From Myxococcales bacterium (GTDB lineage Bacteria > Myxococcota_A > Polyangia > Polyangiales > Houyiibacteriaceae), in contig JAOTVB010000005.1 of NCBI GenBank assembly GCA_029863605.1, positions 124,001-188,000 of the forward strand: a DNA stretch of 64,000 nt. The letters run 5' to 3'. The notes under the pieces were generated by a model, which ran no database searches, was not told where the DNA came from, and worked only from the letters and a program-made list of their open reading frames with translations. The position numbers and the translations under genes are program-made. Below, piece by piece: positions 7,537 to 16,816 of the stretch; position 1 is the stretch's first letter; every line of letters starts with the position of its first letter.

Positions 7537-9048
7537 ATGGCGAAAAACACTCTTCTGATCAACGTTGACATCGGGGAAACCCGCGTTGGTCTCATTGCGG
7601 ACGGGGTCCTCCGCGAGCTCTACGTAGAGAGAAGGCATCACAGATCCCCCGTAGGTAACATTTATCTCGGCCGGGTGACCCGGGTCCTTCCAGGGATGCA
7701 AGCAGCGTTCATCGATGTGGGGCTGGACAGGGCTGCTTTCCTGCACGTGGAGGACCTACAGGCCGAGCCGGGCACGGAGGAAGAGGCCGAGAAACCCGAC
7801 AAGCCTCCTACCAGGGGGCGAAGGAACCGAGTCTCGAGAAAGACGCCGATCGGTGATCTCTTGAACGAAGGGCAAGAGCTCATGGTGCAGGTGTCCAAGG
7901 GGCCGATCGGTACCAAGGGCGCCAGGGTGAGCAGTCACGTATCGCTCCCTGGGCGTTATGTCGTGTTCATGCCGACAGTCGACCACGTGGGCGTGTCGAA
8001 GCGGATCGGAAACGATCGCGAACGCCGCCGGCTCAAAGAGGTCATCGACTCGGTGAAGCCGCCGCAGGGGGGCGTCGTGGTCCGGACCCTGGCCCAGGGC
8101 CTCACCAAAAAGAAACTCAAGGCCGACATCGGTTACCTCGTGAAGCTCTGGGAGCAAACCCAAACGGCCCGCGAGGCCGTCAAGAGAATCCCCGCGCTCG
8201 TTCACGAGGAACCCGACATCGTGATCCAGTCTGCGCGTGACCTTTTCACCGAAGAAGTCAACGAAATCGTCATCGACGACCGTGATGAGTACAATCGGCT
8301 GAAGGAGTTCTTGACGCTTTTCCTTCCGGAGCGGGCCAATGACGTGCGCCTCTACGAGGGGGCGGAGCCCTTGTTCGATGAGTACGGCATCGAGGAGGAG
8401 ATCACCCGGGCGTTATCGCACAAAGTTCAACTACCCTCGGGGGGCCACCTGGTGATCGATCATGCAGAAGCGTTGACGGCGATCGACGTCAACACAGGCC
8501 GATTCACGGGCAAGGGGCGTGACGTCGAGCAGACGATTCTGCAGACTAACCTCGAAGCGGTGCGTGAGATCGCCTACCAGCTCCGATTCCGGAACATTGG
8601 TGGGCTGATCGTGCTCGACTTCATCGACATGGAGCGGCACGCGCACCGAGAAAAAGTCTTCAAGGCGCTGCTCGCCGTCCTCAAAGACGATAAGTCGAGG
8701 ACGACTGCGATTCGAATCAGCGATCTCGGGCTCGTCGAAATGACGAGAAAGCGAACCCGTCAATCCCTCGGGAGGACTCTCTACGAGCCTTGCTTCTTCT
8801 GCGATGGGACCGGACTACTGCAGTCGAAAGAAACCGTATGCCACGAGATCTTTCGACAAATGCGGAGAGAGCGCGATTCTCTTCCGGGTTACAAGATCGT
8901 CATCAGCGCGCATCCGGCGGTTTGTGACATGCTCGAGCGCGGGGAAAGAGCGTCCGTCGAAGAGGCCGCCCGGCGTTTTCAGCGGCGCATCGAGTTGAAA
9001 CCCCGAAACGACTATCATCTCGAACAGTTCGATTTGACCGGAGCTTGA
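7537..9048 (+). CDS. rng: Ribonuclease G/E family endoribonuclease
   Basis: A 503-residue RNase E/G protein. The start MAKNTLLINVDIGETRVG is typical of RNase G, and the S1 domain follows (GNIYLGRVTRVLPGMQAAFIDVG), interrupted by a charged insertion at about 85-115. The catalytic DNase-I-like part carries the metal-binding motif AIDVNTGRFTGKG, and the zinc-link motif CFFCDGTG is present near residue 435. The enzyme cleaves single-stranded, 5'-monophosphorylated RNA in rRNA maturation and mRNA decay. I use the ATG at 7537; an upstream GTG would add 40 unrelated residues. No long C-terminal degradosome scaffold is present, so it is G-like. Confidence 0.92.
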   Translation: MAKNTLLINVDIGETRVGLIADGVLRELYVERRHHRSPVGNIYLGRVTRVLPGMQAAFIDVGLDRAAFLHVEDLQAEPGTEEEAEKPDKPPTRGRRNRVSRKTPIGDLLNEGQELMVQVSKGPIGTKGARVSSHVSLPGRYVVFMPTVDHVGVSKRIGNDRERRRLKEVIDSVKPPQGGVVVRTLAQGLTKKKLKADIGYLVKLWEQTQTAREAVKRIPALVHEEPDIVIQSARDLFTEEVNEIVIDDRDEYNRLKEFLTLFLPERANDVRLYEGAEPLFDEYGIEEEITRALSHKVQLPSGGHLVIDHAEALTAIDVNTGRFTGKGRDVEQTILQTNLEAVREIAYQLRFRNIGGLIVLDFIDMERHAHREKVFKALLAVLKDDKSRTTAIRISDLGLVEMTRKRTRQSLGRTLYEPCFFCDGTGLLQSKETVCHEIFRQMRRERDSLPGYKIVISAHPAVCDMLERGERASVEEAARRFQRRIELKPRNDYHLEQFDLTGA

Positions 9049-9057
9049 AGCGAATCG

Positions 9058-9375
9058 ATGGCCAACCACCGGGACGACCAACGGACGGATCGACGGCTCA
9101 CGATCAACAAGGAATTCGAGTCGTTCGACGCGTTCGTTCACGAGTACGTCACCAACGTGTCCCGCTCGGGTGTGTTCATTCGCTCGAAGGACCTGTTGCC
9201 GATCGGAACGAAGGTCACCCTCACCTTCACGGTCATCATGGATGATGTGGTTACAATCGAAGGCTCGGGCGAGGTGGTCCGCATCCAGGATGAACCTCCC
9301 GGCATGGGTGTCGTCTTCACCGAGCTAACCGATTACTCTGAAGGCCTGCTAGCAAGGCTATTGACGAAGCGGTGA
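9058..9375 (+). CDS. PilZ-domain protein
   Basis: A 105-residue single-domain protein of PilZ type. It carries an Arg-rich start (RTDRRL), the NVSRSGVFI segment matching the (D/N)xSxxG motif, and the barrel strands VTLTFTVIMDDVVTIEGSGEVVRI and GMGVVFTEL. PilZ domains bind cyclic di-GMP through the two motifs; in this myxobacterial type binding is not certain because the RxxxR motif is compressed. It starts 9 bases after the RNase gene, suggesting one transcript. Confidence 0.82.
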   Translation: MANHRDDQRTDRRLTINKEFESFDAFVHEYVTNVSRSGVFIRSKDLLPIGTKVTLTFTVIMDDVVTIEGSGEVVRIQDEPPGMGVVFTELTDYSEGLLARLLTKR

Positions 9376-9426
9376 AAAGGGGGCCTAGCGCCTACCCATT
9401 TATCCGGGAGCTAGGTAGCCTTTTTC
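9376..9426. terminator. Possible bidirectional terminator
   Basis: Between the convergent PilZ and FHA/DUF4388 genes, AAAAGGGGGCCTAGC on the left can pair in part with GCTAGGTAGCCTTTTT on the right. The right arm lies in the last codons of the FHA gene. It has A-rich and T-rich flanks on both strands, but the pairing is imperfect. Confidence 0.35.
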
Positions 9427-10350
9427 CAGCAGCGCGACCACGATCTCTGCGACTTCGGGGTCGGGTCTACCACTGTGGTTCATCATGTCAGCCAACGTCT
9501 CTTGGTTGAGCGCGAGTTGAAGAACGTCTAGCTCTTCGGGAGTCGCTTCGCGGAGCGGCTGTTCGAGCGGCAACGAGATCGAAACGCGGGTTTGAAGCGG
9601 TGGAAGCGCGTCGCCGAGGCGACGCATCTCGTCGAGCTGACGCATACCTTCCATCAGGAGACCCTCGATGCTCATCTGAATCGTCGTGGGGAATTCGCGC
9701 TCTACTTTCGGAAGCAGGTCGAAAGTCCCCTTGTCCCAAACGAGGATGCGGTAGAACGCCTTGTCTGGAGGAACCGACTCGTCCCCGTTCACGGCTGCGA
9801 ACTGAACTTTGCCGTCATCGAGGTATATCGAGCCGACGTCGGTCTCGGTGGTGATCTGGAGGACCCCCGTCTTCTTCGAGGCGCTGAAAAGCTGCAGCAG
9901 GTCAGGTAGCGCGACTTCGGCGATCGAACCCGTCATCGTGCTGGCCGAGGCCGCGGGCTTCGCGCTCGCCACGTCTTGCATCAGCGCCTTTGCATCTTGA
10001 AGAGAGCTGGAGCCGTCCGAAGCGACGACTTTGATGATGCTCGTCCCGATCAGGATGCGATCACCTTCCGCGAGCTTGGTGCGGGTCACCTTCTCGCCGT
10101 TGACGAAGCTGCCATTCGTGGACCCGAGATCCTCGAGGAAGATATCCCCAGCCTCGACGAAGATCTTCGCGTGACGGCGTGACACCATGTCCTCGACGAG
10201 GACCATGTCGAGCTCGCTCGAGCGTCCGATGACGATCTCTCCCTCGTCGGGCAGAGGAAACTCCCCACCCTGATACTTGCCAGAGATGAAACGCAGCGCC
10301 AACGGCAACGTCAAACCTTCGATATCCAACTCCCCTAGCCCTGACCCCAT
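9400..10350 (-). CDS. FHA and DUF4388 (PATAN-like) protein
   Basis: A 316-residue cytoplasmic protein. The FHA domain (about 18-110) has a complete phosphothreonine-site pattern: IGRSSELD, SRRHAKIF and LGSTNGSFVNG. A DUF4388 domain follows (about 140-250; MTGSIAEVALPDLLQLFSAS, then GVLQITTE and GSIYLDDGKVQFA). DUF4388 is common in Myxococcota next to response-regulator or FHA modules, so a signalling adaptor is likely. The tail about 265-316 is helical and may bind a partner. It is transcribed divergently from the large exported protein gene. Confidence 0.88.
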   Translation of the reverse strand: MGSGLGELDIEGLTLPLALRFISGKYQGGEFPLPDEGEIVIGRSSELDMVLVEDMVSRRHAKIFVEAGDIFLEDLGSTNGSFVNGEKVTRTKLAEGDRILIGTSIIKVVASDGSSSLQDAKALMQDVASAKPAASASTMTGSIAEVALPDLLQLFSASKKTGVLQITTETDVGSIYLDDGKVQFAAVNGDESVPPDKAFYRILVWDKGTFDLLPKVEREFPTTIQMSIEGLLMEGMRQLDEMRRLGDALPPLQTRVSISLPLEQPLREATPEELDVLQLALNQETLADMMNHSGRPDPEVAEIVVALLEKGYLAPG

Positions 10351-10481
10351 TTTATCGGAACTTCACTCCAATCACCGTTAAGGCTAGGAGCTGGCCATGC
10401 AAGCGGTCAAGCCTTTGGCTTAGGAAGGAAGAATCACGCGCGGCTATGGGGAGCCTGGAGGCCCATGTTAGAAAGAAAGAG

Positions 10482-13364
10482 ATGGCCCGAGCAGCGGCTG
10501 TAGTGGCTTGTCTGCTGGTGCTTTTGGGGGCGAATCCGGCTGGGGCCCAGACCAAGGACCTCACCAAACGCTGGCGGACGGTCCAAAGCGAGCACTTCGA
10601 GGTCAACTACCCCGAGCCGCTTGGGCTCTTGGCGCGGCGGGTCCTCGAAATAGCCGAACGGGCCAATCAACGGTTGGTGCCTCTTCTCGGCGATCAGCCC
10701 AAGAAGCGGGTCCAAATTACCCTCACCGACGAGTCGGGTTTCGCCAACGGCTCTGCGGCTGCGCTCCACTACAACCAGATACGGCTCTTCGCGAGCGCGC
10801 CCGACGACCTCTCGATCCTCGGTGACTTCGATGACTGGATGACCGTGCTCGTGACCCATGAGCACACCCACATCGTCCACCAAGACAACGTCGGTGGGAT
10901 TCCGCGCATCATCAACGAGATCTTCGGAAAGGTGTGGACGCCGAACCTGCTCCAACCGCGATGGTTGATCGAAGGGATCGCAACCTATTACGAGTCGGCT
11001 CTGACCTCCGGCGGACGACTGCGTTCGACACAGTTCGAGATGTACATGCGCATGGCGGTGCTCGAGGACAATATCCTGCATTTCGATACGCTCAACAACC
11101 GCACGGACTACTGGCCGCAAGCCAACATCTGGTACCTGTACGGATCACGCTTCGTGAACTGGCTCGTGCGGAATTACGGGGAAGGCTTCATCGAGGACAT
11201 GGCGTATTGGTATGGAAGTCGCGCGATTCCCTACAGCGTCAACCGGATGGCCAAACGACTGACCGGCAAGACATTCACCGATCTCTACGGCATGTGGATC
11301 GATGATATGAAGGCTTACTATGGGGAAGTCGCTCGGGAAGTCATGAAGGGAGGGATCGTTCAGGGGACGCGGTTGACCTTCGGGGGGCAGGTAGTCCGAG
11401 GGCTCCGTTTCGCGGACGATCATCGCCTGCTCTACTTCGTCGCCGATGGCCGGAGCGACCCGCAAGTCCGCCGGATGGATCTAGCCGATGGCAATCGCGT
11501 CGAGAGGCTCGTGCGGAGCGCAGGCGAAAGTTATCCGACCGTGCATCCGGACGGAAGCTACTACTTCGAGTCAGCTGATGCGTACAAGACCAACATCTAC
11601 TTCTTCTATGATCTGTTTCGGTACGAGCCGCGCAAACCGTCGAAACGGGTGCGGCTCACGCACGGTCTTCGCGCGCGCTACCCGGACATCTCGCCGAACG
11701 GCGAACAGATCACCTACGTTCGAAACTCGGCAGGAACGCAGAGCCTGTGGATCGCGGACCTCGCGGACATCGAAGGAACCCAGGAGCCCCTCGTGCAAAG
11801 CGAGCGCTTCGAGCAAGTGTATACACCGCGCTTTTCGCCGGATGGGACGAAGATTGCCTACAGCGTTTGGCTCAAAGGGGGATACCGCGACATCCACGTG
11901 ATCGATCTCGAAACTCAAGAGGTCACGAGAGTCACCCGCGACCGCGCGATGGATACGGGTCCTGCATGGTCTCCAGACGGAAGACGCCTTTATTTTTCGA
12001 GCGATCGCACCGGCATCGCCAACATCTACGCCTGGGAGCCTGGCACCGGCCGGCTCGTGCAAGTCACCAACCTGGTTTCGGGTGCTTATACTCCCGCGCC
12101 GTCCCCGGATGGCACCAAGCTCGCCTACATCGGGTACACGAGCACTGGATACGACGTGTTCCTGATGGACCTCGACCCAGATTTGGACCGACTGGCGCCC
12201 GCTTATGCCGATGACCGGCCAGCCCCGGACGTCGCCGAGGGGATCGTCCCCGACATCGGAACCCGCTACGTGGCCGCGCGGAGCTTTTATCCGCGTTTCT
12301 GGGGTATCGATCTCGAGGAAGACGCCTTTGGGCGCCAGTTGGGCATATTCACCGAGGGTGAGGATGCCGCGGGCTTTCACTCGTTCTTCGCACGACTCGG
12401 CATCAGTCTGACCGAGCGCTACCTCAACGCCGACTTCAGCTACACGCTCAGGCGCTTGCCCCCGAATCTGACGTTGTCGTTGTTCCGACGCGTCGTGCCC
12501 CGAGGTGGATTCGTCGTGAACGGTGAGGCGCTGCCCTACGTCGAAGACCTATACGGTGGCCGTTTGTCGGTGAGCTACCTCATCCCGCGCTCGTTCTATA
12601 GCAACCGCGTCGGGGCGAGCTACGGGCTCACCTGGACACGCTCGCTCACCGACTTCGATGAGCCGTTCGACCCCAACTTCGCGCCACCGACTTTCCCCGC
12701 GACGGGGCTCAACGCGGACATCACGCTCTCTTGGAGCTACACCGACGTCCGTCGACACGAATTCGACTACACGCCGTCGGAAGGTCGTACGTTGGGGGTC
12801 AATCTTTCGTTCGCGCACCCTGGCTTCGGGAGCCGGTTTCGGAGCATCGCCGCGTCATGGTTCATTCGGCGCTTCCTCGAGATGCCGTGGGCCCAGCACC
12901 ACGTGGTCGCGTTCCGATACGGCGGGGGACGGGGAGAAGACAGCCGCGTCGAACGAGGGATCTTTGCCCTCGGAGGTTTTCCTGACACGTCGCTGATCGA
13001 GATCCTCAACTTCGAAGAGCTCGGGGGAGTTGCCCTCCGCGGTTATCCCGAGTTCTCGGTCATCGGTGACCGGTTTCAACTCGTGCAGACCGAATATCGG
13101 TTCCCGCTTACCCGGGTACTCCGCGGCCCCGAGACCGTGCCGGCGTTCTTCGACCGCATGTATGCGCTGGTCTTCTTCGACTACGGGAACGCGTATTTTG
13201 GACCTCTGGATCTGAACGACTTCCGCAAGGGCACCGGGCTCGAGCTGTTGATGAACTTTACACTCGGCTACGTGCAGCCTTACTCCCTGCGCGTGGGGTT
13301 CGCGTACGGTCTCGACCGGGGGGGCGGCACGCAGGTCTACGTGAACTTCGGGCGCCCGTTCTAA
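10482..13364 (+). CDS. Exported HExxH protease-like / TolB-like propeller / beta-barrel protein
   Basis: A 960-residue exported protein with three parts. After a signal peptide (about 1-22, ending AGAQ) comes a peptidase-MA-like domain with HEHTH at 126-130 and WLIEGIATYYES at 161-172, fitting an HExxH zinc site with downstream Glu164. A TolB/WD-like propeller follows (about 295-590; repeated FSPDGTKIAYS and WSPDGRRLYFSSD). The C-terminal about 350 residues look like an Omp85/BamA-like outer-membrane barrel (RSIAASWFIRRFLEM, ALRGYPEF, and a final Phe in VYVNFGRPF). I prefer the ATG at 10482 for the signal peptide; 10446 is possible. A surface-anchored peptidase is inferred. Confidence 0.83.
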   Translation: MARAAAVVACLLVLLGANPAGAQTKDLTKRWRTVQSEHFEVNYPEPLGLLARRVLEIAERANQRLVPLLGDQPKKRVQITLTDESGFANGSAAALHYNQIRLFASAPDDLSILGDFDDWMTVLVTHEHTHIVHQDNVGGIPRIINEIFGKVWTPNLLQPRWLIEGIATYYESALTSGGRLRSTQFEMYMRMAVLEDNILHFDTLNNRTDYWPQANIWYLYGSRFVNWLVRNYGEGFIEDMAYWYGSRAIPYSVNRMAKRLTGKTFTDLYGMWIDDMKAYYGEVAREVMKGGIVQGTRLTFGGQVVRGLRFADDHRLLYFVADGRSDPQVRRMDLADGNRVERLVRSAGESYPTVHPDGSYYFESADAYKTNIYFFYDLFRYEPRKPSKRVRLTHGLRARYPDISPNGEQITYVRNSAGTQSLWIADLADIEGTQEPLVQSERFEQVYTPRFSPDGTKIAYSVWLKGGYRDIHVIDLETQEVTRVTRDRAMDTGPAWSPDGRRLYFSSDRTGIANIYAWEPGTGRLVQVTNLVSGAYTPAPSPDGTKLAYIGYTSTGYDVFLMDLDPDLDRLAPAYADDRPAPDVAEGIVPDIGTRYVAARSFYPRFWGIDLEEDAFGRQLGIFTEGEDAAGFHSFFARLGISLTERYLNADFSYTLRRLPPNLTLSLFRRVVPRGGFVVNGEALPYVEDLYGGRLSVSYLIPRSFYSNRVGASYGLTWTRSLTDFDEPFDPNFAPPTFPATGLNADITLSWSYTDVRRHEFDYTPSEGRTLGVNLSFAHPGFGSRFRSIAASWFIRRFLEMPWAQHHVVAFRYGGGRGEDSRVERGIFALGGFPDTSLIEILNFEELGGVALRGYPEFSVIGDRFQLVQTEYRFPLTRVLRGPETVPAFFDRMYALVFFDYGNAYFGPLDLNDFRKGTGLELLMNFTLGYVQPYSLRVGFAYGLDRGGGTQVYVNFGRPF

Positions 13365-14797
13365 TGCGCGGCTTTGGCGAAGTCGCGACAATCGGTCGCG
13401 GCGAGCTCCCGCGGCCGGAGCACCCCACCGAGCTCTGGCTTGTAGTTGAGCTCCTGGACGAAGACGACGCTCACCGCCTGCACTTGGAAGGGGGGCTCGG
13501 CGTCACGGTTCCACCACCGACAAAAGTACCGCCCCATCCACGGGCGAAACGGTGCGTAGTGATCGCGCGAGATGTTCGCCCAATAGGTGCGCCACGCCAT
13601 GTTCGGCATCTCTCGGTAGTACCGCTCCGGGCGCTCGAGACTCACCTCGGGAGTGCCGTGTAAAAGGTCGATATCGGTACCGTTGTCGAGCTTTCCGATG
13701 ACGACCCACCATCCTTGAATCGTTACGTCGGTATTGGCGAACATCCGCCACCGCTGATCGAGACGAAGAACCTGACCCACGGTTTGCAATGGTTCGGGCA
13801 TCGTATTCATGCCTGAACCGAGGGCCAGCGTGTTGGATGCGATCGTGTACGCGAGAAGAAAGCCACCGAGCGCTTCAGGCCAACGACGTGGGCGCCACTC
13901 AACCGTGCTGCCCTGGCCGACGCGCCACCCGAGGCGGTCCCAGAACGAGGCTGGGAGTGCCGGAAAGAGCGCCAGAGACGTGATCGGCTGGAAAGTACCG
14001 ACGTCCACGACCAAGAAGATACCCACATGCAATCCGATCCCGAGCAGCACGGCAAGCACACGACACAGGTCACGCCGCCATGGACTGAACAGCAGGATCG
14101 GGATCGCGCCCTCGGTGAAGAGTGTCGCGTGAGTAAAGAGCTCGAGGACCTCGGGAAACTGCGCAACATACTCGCCAAGTGGCCGCGCGTAGCTCGCCTT
14201 GTTGACGACGGCGTACAGCGCTCGGCCTTCCCACCATGCATCGTACTGAAGCTTCGAGATCGTCGCGATGAGATAGACGAAAAAGCCCTGCAGCAAAAGC
14301 GCAGCGCTTCCGATCGACAGCACCGGCGACGCGAGCGAAGGAGCCAAACGCCGCTTTGCATCGATCGAGAAGACGGCCCCGAGCGGTAAAAACATGCCCC
14401 ACATCAAAAGGAAGCGAATGAGAGAGTCCCCGTGATGAAGGAGGAGCGGGTTTCGCGAGTGAAGTGACAAGAGCAGGACGAACGAGACGATGGTCGCCAC
14501 TCTGGTTCTCCAGCCAATGAGGAGCATGAACGCGGCAACCAGGGCGATCGCGAAGAGGAAAACCTGAAAGGCCAGCGTATCGCTGAGGAGGTGCGCCGAA
14601 TAGACGGGGTGCGCCGCCAGCGACTCGAGAACGGAGCCAGGCACCAAGCCGTCGCGGGTGTAGTGCTCCTCGATTCCTTTCATCCGATCGAGGAGCTCCC
14701 ACAACAGCACTGCGCCGAGGCCCATGCGAAATGCGGCCAGGGAACGCAGATCGATCCCGAAGAGTTCCTTCGTCAGCCCTGGCCGCCCCCACGACAT
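13361..14797 (-). CDS. HTTM-domain membrane protein (VKG carboxylase-like)
   Basis: A 478-residue multi-pass membrane protein with the HTTM (horizontally transferred transmembrane) domain shared with vitamin-K-dependent gamma-carboxylases. It shows about eight hydrophobic segments and characteristic stretches near IDLRSLAAFRMGLGAVLLWELL, RNPLLLHHGDSLIRFLLMWGMFLPLG and LHVGIFLVVDVGTFQPI. The soluble C-terminal part (about 330-478) probably faces the periplasm. Bacterial HTTM proteins are mostly uncharacterised and carboxylase activity should not be assumed. It follows frr with a 12-base gap and probably shares its transcript. Its stop overlaps the end of the convergent upstream gene by 4 bases. 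Confidence 0.83.
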   Translation of the reverse strand: MSWGRPGLTKELFGIDLRSLAAFRMGLGAVLLWELLDRMKGIEEHYTRDGLVPGSVLESLAAHPVYSAHLLSDTLAFQVFLFAIALVAAFMLLIGWRTRVATIVSFVLLLSLHSRNPLLLHHGDSLIRFLLMWGMFLPLGAVFSIDAKRRLAPSLASPVLSIGSAALLLQGFFVYLIATISKLQYDAWWEGRALYAVVNKASYARPLGEYVAQFPEVLELFTHATLFTEGAIPILLFSPWRRDLCRVLAVLLGIGLHVGIFLVVDVGTFQPITSLALFPALPASFWDRLGWRVGQGSTVEWRPRRWPEALGGFLLAYTIASNTLALGSGMNTMPEPLQTVGQVLRLDQRWRMFANTDVTIQGWWVVIGKLDNGTDIDLLHGTPEVSLERPERYYREMPNMAWRTYWANISRDHYAPFRPWMGRYFCRWWNRDAEPPFQVQAVSVVFVQELNYKPELGGVLRPRELAATDCRDFAKAAH

Positions 14798-14809
14798 ACG
14801 GTCAGGGTA

Positions 14810-15367
14810 TTATACCTCGATGATGTCGGCTTCCTTCTTGCCCACGATCTCGTCGACGCGCGCCGTGCCGGTCTTGACGATTTCCTCGAGCTCTTTGCGG
14901 GCGCGATCGGCGTCGTCTTCACCGACCTCGCCCTCTTTTCGAAGGCTGTCGATCATGTCCTTGGCATCGTGACGTGCCTTGCGGATCGCGACTTTGCTAT
15001 CCTCGCCCGACTTTCGGGCGAGTTTGACCAAGTCCTTGCGACGCTCCTCGGTGAGCGGAGGCATGGGGATGCGGATGATCTCACCGTCGTTGGACGGGTT
15101 GAGGCCGAGCTGCGTCTCCATGATCGCCTTCTCGATTGCCTGCATCTGTGAGCGATCGAATGGCTTGAGCACGATGAGGCGAGCTTCGGGCACCGAGATC
15201 GACGCGAGCTGCTTGAGCGGTGTCGGCGAACCGTAATAGTCGACCCGCACGGAGTCGAGGATGTCGGGGTTAGCGCGACCAGCGCGGATTTTGGCGAGAT
15301 CGCGCTTCAACGCCTCGTGTGCTTTCGCGATGCCGTCTTTGAGCTCGTTCAAGGTTTCAGCAAGCAT
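14810..15367 (-). CDS. frr: Ribosome recycling factor
   Basis: A 185-residue protein of standard RRF length, recognisable throughout: the start EALKRDLAKIRAGRAN, then YGSPTPLKQLASISVPEAR and IRIPMPPLTEERRKDLVKLARK. RRF splits post-termination ribosomes together with EF-G. It is the last of the conserved rpsB-tsf-pyrH-frr block, 21 bases after pyrH. Confidence 0.97.
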   Translation of the reverse strand: MLAETLNELKDGIAKAHEALKRDLAKIRAGRANPDILDSVRVDYYGSPTPLKQLASISVPEARLIVLKPFDRSQMQAIEKAIMETQLGLNPSNDGEIIRIPMPPLTEERRKDLVKLARKSGEDSKVAIRKARHDAKDMIDSLRKEGEVGEDDADRARKELEEIVKTGTARVDEIVGKKEADIIEV

Positions 15368-15388
15368 CTGTCCCTCAATTTGTGGGGC

Positions 15389-16117
15389 TCAGCCCTCAGC
15401 TGTCACTAGGCTACCGACGTCAGCGCCCATGACAACCCGTTTAATGTTGCCTCGCTGGGTCAGCTGGAACACCCGGATCGGCAGGTTGTTGTCGCGGCAG
15501 AGTGCCACCGCGGTCGCATCCATGACGCCGACCCGGTCCATCAGAAAGCGATCATAGCTCAGCCGCGGGACCATCGTGGCGTCATCGTGCTTGGTCGGGT
15601 CTTTGTCATAGATCCCGTCGACCTTGGTCGCCTTGCAGAGCGCATCGGCGCGGATCTCCATGGCTCGAAGCGCCGCAGCGGTGTCGGTCGAGAAATACGG
15701 GTTGCCCGTCCCGGCAACGAAGATCACCACCCTACCCTTTTCGAGGTGCCGGACGGCGCGGCGCCGAATGTAGGGCTCGCACACGGCCTTGATTTCGAGG
15801 GCGCTCATGACGCGCGTATCGACGCCGGCCTTCTCGAGGGCATCTTGAAGTGCGATACCGTTGATGATGGTCGCGAGCATGCCCATGTGATCGGCGGCGG
15901 TGCGATCCATCCCGCTTGCGCTGCCTTTGAGGCCTCGGAAGATGTTGCCGCCGCCGATGACGATACCGATCTGGCAACCAAGAGTTTGGACGTCAGCCAG
16001 TTCTTCGCTGATCGCAGTGAGGGTGCTGGGCTCGATGCTCTTGCCATCGGGGCCACCGGAGAGCGCCTCGCCCGACAGTTTGAGTAGCACCCGTGTGAGC
16101 TTGGCCCCTGCAGACAT
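15389..16117 (-). CDS. pyrH: UMP kinase
   Basis: A 242-residue amino-acid-kinase-fold UMP kinase converting UMP to UDP with ATP in pyrimidine nucleotide synthesis. Family motifs include [34 protein letters not shown] and [11 protein letters not shown]. It starts immediately after the tsf stop: GTG at 16120 and ATG at 16117 are both possible; I use the ATG. The bacterial enzyme is hexameric and typically GTP-activated and UTP-inhibited, but this is family knowledge. Confidence 0.97.
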   Translation of the reverse strand: MSAGAKLTRVLLKLSGEALSGGPDGKSIEPSTLTAISEELADVQTLGCQIGIVIGGGNIFRGLKGSASGMDRTAADHMGMLATIINGIALQDALEKAGVDTRVMSALEIKAVCEPYIRRRAVRHLEKGRVVIFVAGTGNPYFSTDTAAALRAMEIRADALCKATKVDGIYDKDPTKHDDATMVPRLSYDRFLMDRVGVMDATAVALCRDNNLPIRVFQLTQRGNIKRVVMGADVGSLVTAEG

Positions 16118-16120
16118 CAC

Positions 16121-16795
16121 TCAAGAGCCTCTTAGCGCTTCGGTCACCTCCGCGGCCAGGTCCGACTTCTTTTTTTCGATTCCTTCACCCAGCTCATACC
16201 TGGCAAAGCGGCGAATGCTTATCTTTTCTCCGATCTTGGCGGAGAGCTCATCGGCTCGCTGCCGAATCGTCTTTTCGTCCCCCATGATCGATAGCTGGTC
16301 GAGGAGGCAGGCCTCCTTTTGCCATTTGGCGAGCTTGCCCTCGATGATTTGTTCGATGGCGGCAGCCGGCTTTTCCCTTCCGGTCTGCTTGGCTTCCTCT
16401 TCTAGCTGACCGCGGAAGATCGCCTTGCGGGCGAGGATTTCATTCTCCGGGATGTCTTGCTCGCTCACGAATAGCGGCGCCTCTGCCGCTACTTGCATGG
16501 CCGTCTCTTCGACGAACTGCCGAAAGTCCTCGTTACGAGCCACAAAATCGGTCTGGCAGTTGACCTCGATCAAAACGCCAACCCGGCCCGCGCCATGGAT
16601 ATACGCATGTACCAGGCCATCCCCCGCGATGGCACCGGCCTTCTTTGCGACCTTGCTGAGGCCCTTTTTTTGAATGACCTCGATCGCCTTTTCTTCGTCG
16701 CCTGCGGTTTCGCGAAGCGCGTCGCGGCACGCCATCATGCCCGCGCCTGTGCGATCGCGAAGTGACTTCACCATGGATGCTGTGATTTCAGACAT
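16121..16795 (-). CDS. tsf: Elongation factor Ts, short form
   Basis: A 224-residue EF-Ts, the guanine-nucleotide exchange factor for EF-Tu. The N-terminal UBA-like domain (VKSLRDRTGAGMMACRDALRE) and the TDFVARNEDF motif, which contacts EF-Tu, are clear. It is shorter than the roughly 280-residue E. coli form and corresponds to the compact one-repeat type. It lies between rpsB (21 bases upstream) and pyrH (adjacent) in the classical order. Confidence 0.96.
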   Translation of the reverse strand: MSEITASMVKSLRDRTGAGMMACRDALRETAGDEEKAIEVIQKKGLSKVAKKAGAIAGDGLVHAYIHGAGRVGVLIEVNCQTDFVARNEDFRQFVEETAMQVAAEAPLFVSEQDIPENEILARKAIFRGQLEEEAKQTGREKPAAAIEQIIEGKLAKWQKEACLLDQLSIMGDEKTIRQRADELSAKIGEKISIRRFARYELGEGIEKKKSDLAAEVTEALRGS

Positions 16796-16816
16796 GTACC
16801 TACCTGTCCTGGGACT

